In this document: one piece after another, positions 34,230 through 46,130 of the stretch
Layout of the letters: each line of letters begins with the position of its first letter
Position numbering within the stretch: the stretch's first letter is position 1
Origin: Zantedeschia hybrid cultivar
Lineage: Eukaryota; Streptophyta; Magnoliopsida; Alismatales; Araceae
DNA length: 64,000 nucleotides
NCBI GenBank assembly: GCA_030544215.1
Contig: JARZZO010000003.1
Location: 46,110,045 to 46,174,044, forward strand
Reading direction: 5' to 3'
Program-made: the position numbers and the translations under genes
The notes under the pieces: generated by a model
What the model was told of the DNA's origin: nothing
Seen by the model: only the letters and a program-made list of their open reading frames with translations
The model's database searches: none

Positions 34230-35560
34230 AAAATTGGAGTGGTTTGCTGCAGGTTGCTCGGTCGGTGCAGGCTTGGAGAAGCTGCTGCGTTGGGCTCGGT
34301 TGATGGAGGTGGCTGCTGTGAAGGTGCTTGCTTGGCTGGGACAGCACGTGGACTGCATGCGTGGGGTGCTTGGCAAGCTGCTGGTACGTGGACAGTGGAG
34401 AAGGATGCTGCTGGAAGACTTGCCGCATGCGCCGCTGGAAGAAGCTGGACGAGCAGCTGCTGGCGGTGCGCTGGAGTTTCTGCTGGTGCGTGGATAGGTG
34501 AGGAGGAAGCAACGGGCTTCAACGGGCATGCATGCAGGTGCCGTGTGGGTCTTGCTAGTTGCTGGAAGCTGGTGGAGGACGGGAAGAATGCTGCAGACAA
34601 CGCGTGGAGGACAGGAAGAAACCGTAGCTTGCCGGATACGTGCAGGTGGAGAAGACTGCTATGCGTGGCTGCAGTTGGGAACTTGGAGGTTGGAAGGATG
34701 CTGCCAGCTGCATGAGGAGCTTTCCGTGAACGCAGCTACGTGGAGGAGCTTGGAGAAGCTGCTGGTTCTGCAGGCCGTGGATGTGCAGCCAGGTGGAGAA
34801 GCTGCTGGTGGCTGGGCATGGGCAGTGCAGGCTTGCCGTGGACGAGCTCGTGTGGTGCAGGTTTTAACCGTGTGGAGGAGCTGAAGGTGGCCGCTGCTGG
34901 ACGCTCTGCCGCGTGGAGGATTCACCGGACCTGCGTGGGCTGGTGCTGCTGGAAGCCCTTGTTGGCTGCTAGCCGGAGGATAGGAGGAAGCCGGCGTGGA
35001 TCTTGCATGCGTTGCTGCGTGGGCTGGTGCTGCTGGAAGCCGGCAACGTGAAGCTGCTGCTGGTTGTTGGGGCGAAGTCTTGCAGGGATGCTGAGAGAAG
35101 GAGAGGAACCGAGAGAGAGGAGAGGAAATAGAAGAGAGAGAGAAGGTGCGTGGGAGAAAGAGCTGCTGAGAAGGAAGAACAGAGAGGGAGGAAGGGTGCT
35201 GGGAGAAGCTAAAAAAAAGAGAGAATAAGAGGGTGCGGCTGTGGGAAACCGAGAGAGGGAGCATAGGAGGGAAAACCGGAGAGAGCGTGGGGGAGAGAAA
35301 GAGAGGCTGCGGAGAGAAGGAAAGATAAAATCTGGAGCGAGGTTGAGGGGGAGAGCCGTGAAAGAGAGTTGGAGAAGGAGAGGGCTGCGGGAGAGAAAGG
35401 CTACGGAGGAGGAGGAATCGGCTAGGAAAACTGCAGAACAAAATGTGGGGGAGAGTTTTTATAGAGAGGAGAAGGAGGAGAGGTTGCCGGGTTTGAGTTG
35501 GAAAAGGAGGAGGATATGTGGGAGACTTGGAGAAGGGACATGATTTGGATCTGGAGAGGA
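34230..35560. repeat. CTG-rich then GA-rich low-complexity block
   Basis: 34230-35070 is dense in GCTGCTGG and GGAGAAGCTGCTG words, with a 26-bp direct repeat at 34931-34956 and 35015-35040. 35090-35560 is almost pure GAGA-type purine sequence. Long frames here are low-complexity and are not accepted as genes. It may be the leader of a minus-strand non-autonomous element. Confidence 0.55.
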
Positions 35561-36161
35561 AGAGGAAGAGGAAATTGAAAAAGAAATAGGATTCGACTTT
35601 CTAAAACGAGAAAGAGAGAGAGGATTTTTAAAATAAAGGAAGGGATGTGTTTAGGAAATCGGAGAGACGGAGGGAAATAGTGGGTTTTAGGAAACTCCAG
35701 CGAAGGAAGGAATCAAATTGTATTTTTACCCCTGTTTTAGTTGAAATCCGCACACTAGACCTCCCCCAAATTTCCGAAAACTCCTCCAGCTGCACTGCAT
35801 CATCGACGTGTCCTGTTCACATCAAATAAATATAATTTAGCGCATTATCATAAAAATATCATCATATTTATTCATTTCGTCTCGGTTTTGTCGAAAAACC
35901 GCAAATGCGCTACACTCCTTTGATCACATGAAATGACGATGTTTTTAAGTCAGAATTTGATGAAATTGGTACCGTTGGACTTGTTACACAATTATCTATC
36001 ATTTCATGCTATTTTGGAGATAAAAATATGAGTATGATGCATATGGTTGCCCTTAAATGATCAATTTAACACTTTATTAGAGAGTAAGAGAAGAAGAGAG
36101 CAAGAGAGAGGGCTTCTAGAGCCATTCCCTCTTTCTCATCCCCTCTTTAAGGTGGATGAAG
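35561..36161. other. Unclassified AT-rich interval
   Basis: I see no gene or recognised repeat here. The 5-bp string TGAAG (36157-36161) is the left target-site candidate for the LTR that starts at 36162. Confidence 0.5.
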
Positions 36162-36563
36162 TGTAAGGACTGAGGTTTTGGATGCAGTTATCGGGCCGAT
36201 TTCGGAGTCGGATCCTCAGGTTTGGGTTCCCGTGAGCTTAGTTCAGGGGGCTTCTTAAACATGTCGAGCTTGTAAGATGAGGTTTAAACGGCGTCGGGTT
36301 AGGGGAACGCTTTATATAATGTGCCACGTAGGCTGGTTTTGGGCCGCTAGAGTACGTCCCCGGTCGTGTCGTCTGAATGGCGTCTTGCATGGCCGACGCT
36401 ATTTCAGACATCTGTTAGGGTACGACCCCGTCCTGTCAGCTGATTGACGTCGCTCTAGGGAGACACTATTTAACGAATTCGGTTTGACCCCGTGAACCCT
36501 CCCTCCTTTTCCTCATTTCTCCCATTATCTTCTCTATCCTCCCTCTCTCCAACCCATCTGCTC
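36162..36563 (+). mobile_element. Family-B LTR, 5' part (outer layer B0)
   Basis: TGTAAGGACTGAGG start, aligned with the first ~400 bp of the solo LTR at 12983. It is cut by a second family-B LTR at 36564. Its remainder must lie beyond the right edge of the window. Confidence 0.85.
36290..36467. repeat. Dyad cluster of LTR B0
   Basis: Three dyads, with cores 36290-36311, 36379-36400 and 36446-36467. Confidence 0.88.
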
Positions 36564-36674
36564 TGTAAGGATTGAGGTTTCGGATCCGGTTATCGGGTCG
36601 ATTCTGGTGTCAGACCCCTTGGTTTGGGCCCTTGTAGGGCTGGGGCATGAGTTCAAGCTCGACGCAGTTCAAAC

Positions 36675-36861
36675 GGCATCCGGTTAGGGAGATGCGTTTT
36701 AGAATGTACCACGTGGGCTAGTTTTGGGCCGCGAGAGTACGGCCCCGGTCTTATCATCTGAATGGCGTCTTAAATGGTCGACGTCATTCAGAGTACGGCC
36801 CTGGTATGTCAGTGTACGAGCGCGTCTTCTTGTCTGATTGACGTCGGTCTTGGACGACGCG
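36675..36861. repeat. 5' dyad cluster of LTR B1
   Basis: Three dyads, with cores 36675-36696, 36764-36785 and 36840-36861. The first has both arms altered at CpG (GGCATC/GATGCG). Confidence 0.88.
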
Positions 36862-38127
36862 TTTTAGCTAGTTGCGGTTTGACCCCGCGAACCCTCCCTC
36901 ATTTCCCTCATTTCTCTCATCCTCTTCTCTCTCCTCCCTCTCTCCGACCCTTTCCCTTCTCCTTCCTTTCCTCTCCCCATTCCTCCTCTTCCTCCACTCC
37001 ATCAACCTCCTAACTTCCACCACTACCACCACCATCTCCTCCGCGGCGCATCTCTCTCCGGACGGCGGCCGACGTTGTAACGACCTGCCACCCTATAATC
37101 GGGAATCCGATTACTAAATGGGTACCGAATCATTAATTTGGAACCAAACCAGGATCTAATCAAGTCTGGGAGATAAATAATAAACTAAGTTAAACATTCA
37201 CATCGTATTGAACAGAAGTAAAAGTGTAGGAATTAAAAGTTATTACAATGCGACTTGATACAGCAAATACTTACATTCTCCAACAGAAAAGAAATAATTA
37301 AATGTACAGGCCAGAAATAAAATAACAACTACGTCGGGGCATACCCCGGAACAACTGCTGACGGTGCTCAACTCACAGCCGCACTCTCCTCGCTAGGTCT
37401 GCTGAGAGTCCTCACCTGAAAACCGCAGGAGGGGTGAGTCTCAAAGACAAGACTCAGTAGGGATCCTTCGATCCCCACTGCCCACGCACACACCCACAAG
37501 TGCAAGGTACAGCTAACGGAAAGGTGATAAGCACAAGAGGTACAATTCCTAATTCTTAACGTGAAATCACATGCAATCGTGTTATAACAAACATGCTTAT
37601 ATTAAACCAGCCAACTATGAAACCCACAACTGTCGTCTCGATAAAACTCGCTAACCACACAACCACAGTGGAAAAAAAACCTCGACCCGCTGAGACCAAA
37701 CAGTAACCCCTCGGATAGCACGCTAGCTACTCCGGCCCAACCGGCTCAGGTGGCTACTCCTTCCCTCAGCATGAGTGACTCTCCGAATGTACCACTCCGA
37801 AACCGGTACTAGCTGACCCCGGGGTTCACCAGGTGACCCTCTCTCACTAGGCGTCACCCCGCCCACGCCCCCACCGGCGCTGTGCTCACGCCCCCACCAG
37901 CACAGGGTGATAAAGTGCTACAATGTCACTCCAGGTCCACAGTAACTCAAAACCCAACACAGTGCGATCCGGTCACGTGAAAAGTCCGCGATCGCATAAC
38001 ACACATATAGAACCATCCGATTATGAAGAATCCATCTCTATCGGGTACACTAAAGCATGCATTAACCATCTATCTAACAGTATAACCACGTTTTACTGGC
38101 ATGAATTAGTGAGGTTATGTCTTGAAT

Positions 38128-38480
38128 CGCGTCGCCCAAGGCCGACGCCATTCAAGCTCCAAGTACAGGTTTATGTAAAACAGTCTTCAGAATCAGGCCT
38201 AAAAGGCGTCGACACCAGTAGTCGCCTTTTAAAAGGCGTCGACATCCTTAGACGCCATTCAACACAGAAATCCGGAACTTTCAAGGCCCTTACTCAGGGG
38301 TTTTCTGCCTTTAAAAGGCATCATGGTTAACCGACGCCATTCAAAAACGCGTCGTTCACCCATGACGTCTTTTAGTCCCAGAATCTCCGAACTGGCAGAC
38401 TCTCTGTCAGGCGATTCCTGTCTAAAAGGCGTCGTGATGGCTCGACGCCCTTCAAAAAGGCGTCGTCCATGCACGACGTG
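38128..38480. repeat. Seven-dyad cluster, Gypsy-A 3' LTR
   Basis: One singleton (38128-38149) plus three doublets ending 38459-38480. All have 10-base spacers. In LTR sense this is the promoter-distal cluster. Confidence 0.93.
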
Positions 38481-39027
38481 TTTCAGCCCCAGGAATCAGA
38501 GTCGCCTGAGCCCGAGGGCTCCCTATCCAACCCCAAACAACTCCAAAAACGGAGGGAAAAAGAGGAGCAATGCTATCCACAAGCAACACATTCATAGAAA
38601 TCCCCCATGTTATCAAAAGAACTGCTAAACATGCTCATTCTACCCCCCGAAACCAAAGATCCAAACAAGCTTAAACGGGGTAAACATGGTCTAAAATGCG
38701 ATGCTAAGGGGAACCGTCACCCTACCGGACACTTGAACGCCTCCGAGCTTCAAGCCGTCCACCCGACTCGCCCCACGCCGCCGCCGGTACCGCCGTGGTC
38801 ATCCTTGCTCCTCCGTGACGTCGGCCGCCGTCCGGAGAGTAGAACGCCGCAGTGGAAGTGGAGGTGGTAGTGGTAGGAGCTAGGTAGAGGATGGAGTGGA
38901 GGGAGAGATGAAACGGTGGAAGGAGGAAGGGATCGCCGCCGAGTTCGTCGGAGGGGAAAGAGAGGAAGGAAGGAGAAAATGAGGGAAAGAAGGAGGGTTC
39001 GCGGGGTTAACCAGAGACTGGCTAAAA

Positions 39028-39306
39028 CGCGTCGACATCCACGGACGCCATTCAGTTGATGTGACGGCTACTCTGACAAGATTCTGAAACGCGTCGTTCA
39101 AGGCAGACGCCGTTCAGTCGACATGTCAGGGCCGTACTCTGACAATCCCAGAGTCACAGTCTGAAAGGCGTCGACACACGTGGATGCCGTTCAGGCGACA
39201 AGACAGGGCCGTACCCACGCGGCCCGAAGCCAGCCCACGTGGCAGAACCTGAAATGCGTCTGCGACGGTGGACGCCGTTTAAAACGCGTCCCGATGTCCT
39301 GACGCG
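39028..39306. repeat. Five-dyad cluster, Gypsy-A 3' LTR
   Basis: Five dyads from 39028-39049 to 39285-39306, near the 5' end of the LTR in its own sense. Confidence 0.93.
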
Positions 39307-39391
39307 AATCAACTCAGAACCTCCGCCCTCACAAGGCTAGAACCACAAGGTCCGAACCCGAAAACCGGATCCGAAGGTCACGATCCTTACA

Positions 39392-39409
39392 ATCTCCCCC
39401 CCTTAAAAG
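39392..39409 (-). promoter_or_regulatory. Gypsy-A polypurine tract
   Basis: The minus strand reads CTTTTAAGGGGGGGAGAT directly before the 3' LTR. The same tract precedes the family-C LTR at 59779, linking the two families. Confidence 0.93.
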
Positions 39410-39478
39410 AATTTCGTCCCCGAAATTGACTGCTTAGAATTAACAAAGTCAAACAGGGATACAAGTTTACAAGGAAAC

Positions 39479-42400
39479 TTACGAAAAGAGGTAAGGGAAC
39501 TGCTCCCGCATCTCATCCTCTCGCTCCCAGGTTGCCTCACCTCCGGAGCGGTACTGCCAAATCACCTTGACCAACAGTACAATCTTGTTCCGCAGGACCT
39601 GTTCTCTGCGATCCTCAATACGAACAGGATATTCTGGAAAGGACAGGTCCTCAGCGACCTCCAATTCTGAAAAATCTAAGACATGGGACGGATCCTGAAC
39701 ATACTTTCTCAGTAAGGAAACATGGAACACATCATGCACCCCTGCAAGACTGGGCGGCAAGGCCAGCTGGTACGCGGTTTCCCCAATCCGAGCAAGCATT
39801 GGGAAAAGGCCCAATATATCGCGGACTCAGCTTGCCTCGCTTCCCGAATCTCATTACACCCTTGGAGGGTGAGACTCGGAGAAACACGTGGTCCCCAACT
39901 TCAAACTCAAGCGGTCTTCGTCGGATGTCAGCATAACTCTTCTGCCTACTCTGCGCTGTGGACAACCTCTGCCGAACTGTCCTGGCAACCTCAGCACACT
40001 GCTGTACTAACTCGGGTCCTGCTATTTGCCTTTCACCGATCTCGGACCAACATACAGGAGATCGACACGGTCGTCCATACAAAGCCTCATAAGGCGCCAT
40101 GCCGATACTGGAATGGTAACTGTTGTTATAGGCAAATTCCACTGTGGACAGATACTGTTCCCAAGATCCTCCCCAGTCTAGACAACAAGCTCTGAGCATA
40201 TCTTCCAAGGTCTGAATAGTCCTTTCCGACTGTCCGTCAGTCTCGGGATGGTAGGCTGAACTAAAAGCTAACTGAGTGACTAGTGCCTGCTGAAAGCTCT
40301 TCCAAAATCTGGAAGTAAACCTTGGATCTCGATCCGATACAATAGACAAAGGCACCCCGTACAGAGAGATGATCCGGTCTACAAACAACTTTGCCAGCTT
40401 GCCGACTGACCAGTCCTTCCTAATAGCTAGGAAGTGTGCCGACTTGGTCAGCCGATCCACGATAACCCAGATGGCATCTCTCCTGCTAGGGGATGTAGGC
40501 AATCCCATCACGAAGTCCATAGTCACATGCTCCCATTTCCATTCTGGAATCGGCAAGGGCTGTAGCAATCCACCAGGTCTCTGATGTTCGGCCTTGACCT
40601 GCTGACAAGTCATGCATCTGGCCACATATTCAGCCACATCTTTCTTCATACCGGGCCACCAGAAGTGCCTCCTCAAACAATGATACATCTTAGTCGAGCC
40701 TGGATGCACTGTATATCTCGAACGGTGCGCCTCATCAAGAACACATCTACGCACGTCCTCCTTTGTCGGAACATAAAGCCTACCTCTGAACCTGACCGTA
40801 CCGTCGTCCCATAACTCCACCTCTGACCTCTGGAGGATCTGTGGTAGCTCAACATCTGCCCTCTGAGCCTCAATAACTGCATGATACACAGCTGGTCTCA
40901 CAGTCAAACTGACCAGCACGGCTCTGTCATCTTCACGTGGAACCCTAAAGGAAGATTCCACCACTTGCTCGAATAATTTCCACTCCTGAATCATAAGGTA
41001 TGACATGACCGTCTTCCGACTCAAAGCGTCTGCCACTACATTTGCTTTGCCCGGATGATAAGAAAGGTCAAAGTCATAATCTTTAATGAACTCCATCCAT
41101 CTTCGCTGCCTCAAATTTAGGTCCCTCTGAATGAACACATATTTCAAACTCTTGTGATACGTGAAAACCTGGAATTTCTCCCCATATAAATAATGCCTCC
41201 AGATCTTGAGTGCAAATACCACAGCTGCCAGCTCCAAATCATGAGTAGGATAGTTCTCTTCATGCTTCTTCAGCTGTCGAGAAGCATAAGCCACTACCCT
41301 GCCATGCTGCATTAGAACTGCGCCCAAACCTCGACGGGACGCATCAGAATAAACCACAAATCCACCTGATCCAGATGGAAGTACCAGTACAGGGGCTGAC
41401 GTGAGATGGGTCTTTAACTCAATAAAACTTTGCTCACAATCCTCGGTCCAAACAAAGCGAACTCCTTTTCGAGTCAACCTTGACAAAGGGGTTGCTATCG
41501 AAGAAAATCCCTAAACAAACCGCCTGTAATAACCGGCAAGCCCCAGAAAGCTCCTGATCTCAGTTACTGAAGTCGGCCTGTTCCAATTCATCACCGCCTC
41601 GATCTTGGCTGGATCTACTGTGATACCATTGCCAGAAATAACATGCCCGAGGAAATGCACCTCGTCTAGCCAAAACTCACATTTGCTGAACTTGACATAG
41701 AGTCGATGCTCCCTCAGGACCTGCAATACCGTCCGAAGATGGGTGGCATGCTCTTCCTCAGAAGAAGAATAGATCAGGATATCATCAATAAACACAACCA
41801 CAAACTGATCCAGATAAGTCCTGAAGACTCGGTTCATCAGCTCCATAAAGGCCGCCGGAGCATTGGTCAAGCCAAAGGGCATAACCAAAAACTCATAATG
41901 TCCATACCGAGTTCTGAAGGCCGTCTTGCTAACATCAACATCCCGGATCCTCATCTGATAATACCCGGATCTCAAGTCGATTTTGGAAAATACCTTCGTA
42001 GACTGCAGCTGATCCATCAAATCATCAATCCTTGGAAGTGGGTATCTATTCTTTATCGTTACCTGGTTCAGCTGCCTATGGTCAATGCACAACCTCAGAG
42101 AACCATCTTTCTTTCTAACGAACCGGACTGGAGCACCCCATGGGGATGTACTGGGGCGAATGAAACCCTTATTCAGCAGCTCCTGCAACTGCGCCTTCAA
42201 CTCAGCGAGTTCGGCTGGCGCCATCCGATACGGGGCCATAGACAAGGGCGCCGTACCTGGTGCAAGCTCGATGGTAAATTCGACCTCTCGCTGAGGAGGA
42301 AGGCCAGGCAGCTCTTCAGGAAATACATCAATGAACTCACACACCACAGGTACCTCCCCAGGGCTGAGACTATCCCGGACATCAGAGACAACAACAGAGG

Positions 42401-43985
42401 CAAGGAAAGCCTCACAGCCACCATCAAGCAACCTCCGTGCCTTAAAGGCAGAAATAAGAATACCTCGGGAAGAAAGCCTAATACCTTGGAAGAAGAAGGT
42501 CGGGATGTCCGGAATGGAGAATCGCACCCTCTTCCTGTGGCAGTCCACCTCTGCATAAAAGGCTTCCAACCAATCCATACCTAGGATGACATCAAAGTCT
42601 CGAATGGCAAGCACAACTAACTGGGCAGGGAGCACATGACCCTCAATGGTCAAGGGAACATTCCTCAAGCAGCTATAAGATATCATATAGTCTCCAGAAG
42701 GAACCTCCACCATCAAACCATCAGATAACTCAACAACGGGCGCAGAAAGGATATCTAAGAACTGCTCAGAAATAAAAGAGTGCGAAGCACCCGAATCAAT
42801 CAATACGTGTGCAGAGTTCCCAAGGACAGAAAGTGTACCTTCCACCAAGTTGGACGCGCGAGCCTCCCTTCTGGTGATAGCTAGCACTCTCCCCTGGGTC
42901 CTTGGCTTCTTCTGCTCACCTGAACCATGTCCCTGACCATACCCCTGCGGGCACTGCCTTGCCAAGTGGCCCTGCTGGCCGCAAGCGAAACATCTCCTGG
43001 GAAGAGTGGGACACTGAGTCCCACCATGGGTACCCCCACAGTGCTGACAGACTGCCGGAAGCCTCTGAGCTGGCCCCTGCGGTGCACTGGATACAGATTG
43101 ACTCTGCTGACCCTGCCCGGGCCTGCTGCTGCCGCTACTGCCACTACTGCTGCCACCACCCCTGAAGAATCTCCTGAATCGGGAGCCGAGTGACGACGAT
43201 CCCGACCCAGCAAAAGGGGCCGCTGCCGCTGCCTTACCCCTGCCACGAACTGGGCTCTGAGCAGCCAGTCCTCTCTCTCGGGCCGACTGGCTCTGTTGAG
43301 CCTCCACTGCTGCCGCACATCTAACCGCGGAAGCCAGATCCGTGCAACAGTGAGACGCCACAAAGTTCCTCAAACTGAGCCTCAGTCCGTCCACGAATCT
43401 CTCAGTACGACGCTCCTCGTCCCCAGATATGAAAGGCACGAACCGACCTAGCGAAACAAACTTTGCCTGGTACTCAAGTACTGTCATGCTCCCTTGCGTT
43501 AGATCCATGAACTCCCTCTCCTTGGCCCTCTGGACATGTCTAGGGAAATACTGTGCGTTGAATTCCTTAACAAATGTCTCCCATGGAATTTCCCTAAGAC
43601 TCCTGTCCTCGTAGGACAAACTCTTCAAGGTGGTCCACCAGTCATAGGCGCTATCCTTCAGCATGAAGGTAGCTAACGGGGTCCGCTCTACTGCAGCACA
43701 ATCCATAGTGTCAAAAGTCTTCTCTATCTCTCTAAGCCAGTGGATGGCCTCGTCAGGGTCGGGACGACCAGTGAAGTGAGGTGGCCTCAGCTTCAGAAAC
43801 CGCTCAAGTGTAGCGGTGGACCCTCCCCGCGCACTGGAATTCTCACTAGGGTCTCGTGTCTGATAACGAGCCATACTGTCCATCATCGCCTCCATGAACT
43901 GCTCAACACTCGGCCTCCCGGCCTCGGACCCACTAGGGACATCTCCCTGCTCTCGAATAACTGGCATCCTCCTTCTGGGAGCCAT
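39479..43985 (-). pseudogene. Gypsy-A Gag-Pol, broken by one stop and one frameshift
   Basis: It begins MAPRRRMPVIREQGDV at 43985. Gag has FLKLRPPHFTGRPDPDEA and a zinc knuckle CFACGQQGHLARQC at about residues 332-345 (42992-42951). Protease has VLIDSGASHSFIS at about residue 393. RT has VMPFGLTNAPAAFMELMNRV and FIDDILIYS at about residue 731. After a lone TAG (41511-41513; Gln expected) the frame reopens: RNase H with YSDASRRGLGAVLMQ; integrase with the HHCC finger, TMDF, VSDRD and TDGQSE (DDE set); and a C-terminal segment with LLVKVIWQ and EATWERED typical of Tekay/Del chromodomain-like tails. A frameshift near 39790-39815 separates that tail. All domains are present, so it was autonomous until very recently. 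Confidence 0.95.
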
Positions 43986-44128
43986 CTACTCGCCTACAAT
44001 TACAAAATCAAAAAGTTCTAATTAGATTCCTAAAACCTATGCTACCGCCGTGCCTGTACGGGATAATGTATTTATTTGCCGAATTTATGATATTTAACCT
44101 AGTTTTTTATTTATTTGCCAGACCGTAT

Positions 44129-44140
44129 GCTCTGATACCA
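44129..44140 (-). promoter_or_regulatory. Gypsy-A primer-binding site
   Basis: The minus strand reads TGGTATCAGAGC, the initiator tRNA-Met site, two bases from the 5' LTR. Confidence 0.95.
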
Positions 44141-44142
44141 AC

Positions 44143-44852
44143 TGTAACGACCCGCCACCCTATAATCGGGAATCCAATTACTAAATGGGTACCGAATCAT
44201 TAATTTGGAACCAAACTAGGATCTAATCAAGTCTGGGAGATAAATAATAAACTAAGTTAAACATTCACATCGCATTGAACAGAAGTAAAAGTGCATGAAT
44301 TAAAAGTTATTACAATGCGACTCGATACAGCAAATACTTACATTCTCCAACAGAAAAGAAATAATTAAATGTACAGGCCAGAAATAAAATAACAACTACG
44401 TCGGGGCATACCCCGGAACAACTGCTGACGGTGCTCAACTCACGGCCGCACTCTCCTCGCTAGGTCTGCTGAGAGTCCTCACCTGAAAACCGCAGGAGGG
44501 GTGAGTCTCAAAGACAAGACTCAGTAGGGATCCTTCGATCCTCACTGCCCACGCACACACCCACAAGTGCAAGGTACAGCTAACGGAAAGGTGATAAGCA
44601 CAAAAGGTACAATTCCTAATTCTTAACGTGAAATCACATGCAATCGTGTTATAACAAACATGCTTATATTAAACCAGCCGACTAGGAAACCCACAACTGT
44701 CGTCTCGATAAAACTCGCTAACCACACAACCACAGTGGAAAAAAAACCTCGACCCGCTGAGACCAAACAGTAACCCCTCGGATAGCACGCTAGCTACTCC
44801 GGCCCAACCGGCTCAAGTGGCTACTCCTTCCCTCAGCATGAGTGACTCTCCG
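44143..44852 (-). mobile_element. Gypsy-A 5' LTR, first part
   Basis: 710 bp matching 37076 onward. It is interrupted after CTCCG by a solo LTR. Confidence 0.94.
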
Positions 44853-44938
44853 TGTAAGGATCGAGACTTTCGGATCCGGGTTTCGGGTCAGACCCTGTTG
44901 TTCTAACCTTTGTGGGGGGCGGTAGTTCTGAGTTGAAT

Positions 44939-45228
44939 CGCGTCAGGACCTGGCGACGCGTTTTGAACGGCGTCCACCTTGGCAGACGCTTTTCAGGTGC
45001 TGCCATGTGGGTGCCGCGGGGGTTGGCCTTGGGCCGCGTGAGTACGGCCCTGTCAGGTCGTCTGAACGGCGTCTGCGAAGGACGACGCCTTTCAGACTGC
45101 GACTCTGGGTGTGTCAGAGTACGGCCCTGACAAGTTGTCTGAATGGCGTCTGCGTAGGACGACGCGTTTCAGAATGTTGTCAGAGCGGCCGTCTTGTCAC
45201 CTGATAGGCGTCCGTGGATGTCGACGCG
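44939..45228. repeat. Five-dyad cluster, solo LTR-A
   Basis: From 44939-44960 to 45207-45228, just upstream of the pyrimidine-rich leader. Confidence 0.93.
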
Positions 45229-45776
45229 TTTTAGCCAGTTCCTGGTTACCCCCGCGAGCCCTCCTTCTTTCCCTCATTTTCTCCTATTCTCCCTCTCTCC
45301 TCCTCCTCCGGCGACCGGCGGCGACCACCTCCTCCTCCCTCTTTTCCTCCCACCATTTCGCCTCTCCCTCCACTCCATCCTCTACCTAACTCATACCACT
45401 ACGACCTCCACTTCCACTGCGGCGTTCTACTCTCCGGACGGCGGCCGACGTCACGGTGGAGCAAGGACGACCACGGTGGTATCGGCGGCGGCGTGGGGCG
45501 AGAAGGGTGAACGGCGTGGAGCTTGGTGGAGTTCGAGTGTCCGGTAGGGTGACGTTCCCCGTAGCATTGTGTTTAAATCATGTTTTCCTCGATATGCATG
45601 TGGTAGATATTCGGTTTTGGGGGTTAGAACGAGCATGTTTAGGTTCTCTATGGGGGTGTTTTCCTATGAATTGTCTTGCTCTTCGTTTCCCCTCCAGTTT
45701 GAATGATTTTTGGGCATATTTGGGGTTGGTTAGGGAGCCCTCGGGTTTAGGGCGTTCCTGGTTCCTGGGGCTGAAA

Positions 45777-46130
45777 GACGTCGTGCATGGACGACGCCTT
45801 TTTGAAGGGCGTCGGGCCATCACGACGCCTTTTAGACAGGAATCGACTGACAGGCAGACTGCCAGGTCGGGGAATCTGTGGCTAAATGGCGTCATGTGTA
45901 AACGACGCATTTTTGAATGGCGTCAGGCGTCCATGACGCGTTTTAACCACAGAAATCCCCTGAATAAAGCTCTTGGAAATTCCGGATTTTCATGTTGAAT
46001 GGCGTCTGGGGATGTCGACGCCTTTTAAAAGGCGACTACTGGTGTCGACGCCTTTTAAGGCCAGAATCTGAAGACTTATTTATATAAACCTGTACATGGA
46101 GCTTGAATGGCGTCGACCTCGGTCGACGCG
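45777..46130. repeat. Seven-dyad cluster, solo LTR-A
   Basis: Three doublets (the first two of 31-bp period) then a singleton at 46109-46130, whose spacer GACCTCGGTC is itself nearly palindromic. Confidence 0.93.

Larger units (their letters stand above)
37076..39391 (-). mobile_element. Gypsy-A 3' LTR (2316 bp)
   Basis: TGTAACGACC...CGATCCTTACA on the plus strand. It is bounded by the GACGT target site and the polypurine tract and contains 12 dyads in two clusters. Confidence 0.95.

Noticed and set aside
34659..35441. 260-codon minus-strand frame, serine/proline/leucine-rich
   Set aside because: It arises from CT-rich and CTG-rich low-complexity DNA, with no conserved motif.
38259..38870. 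Short frames across the dyad clusters in the LTRs
   Set aside because: They appear on both strands of the palindromic clusters and repeat in every LTR copy. They reflect dyad structure, not genes.
41706..42584. 292-codon plus-strand frame
   Set aside because: It is a shadow of Gypsy-A Gag-Pol on the opposite strand, with no recognisable domain.
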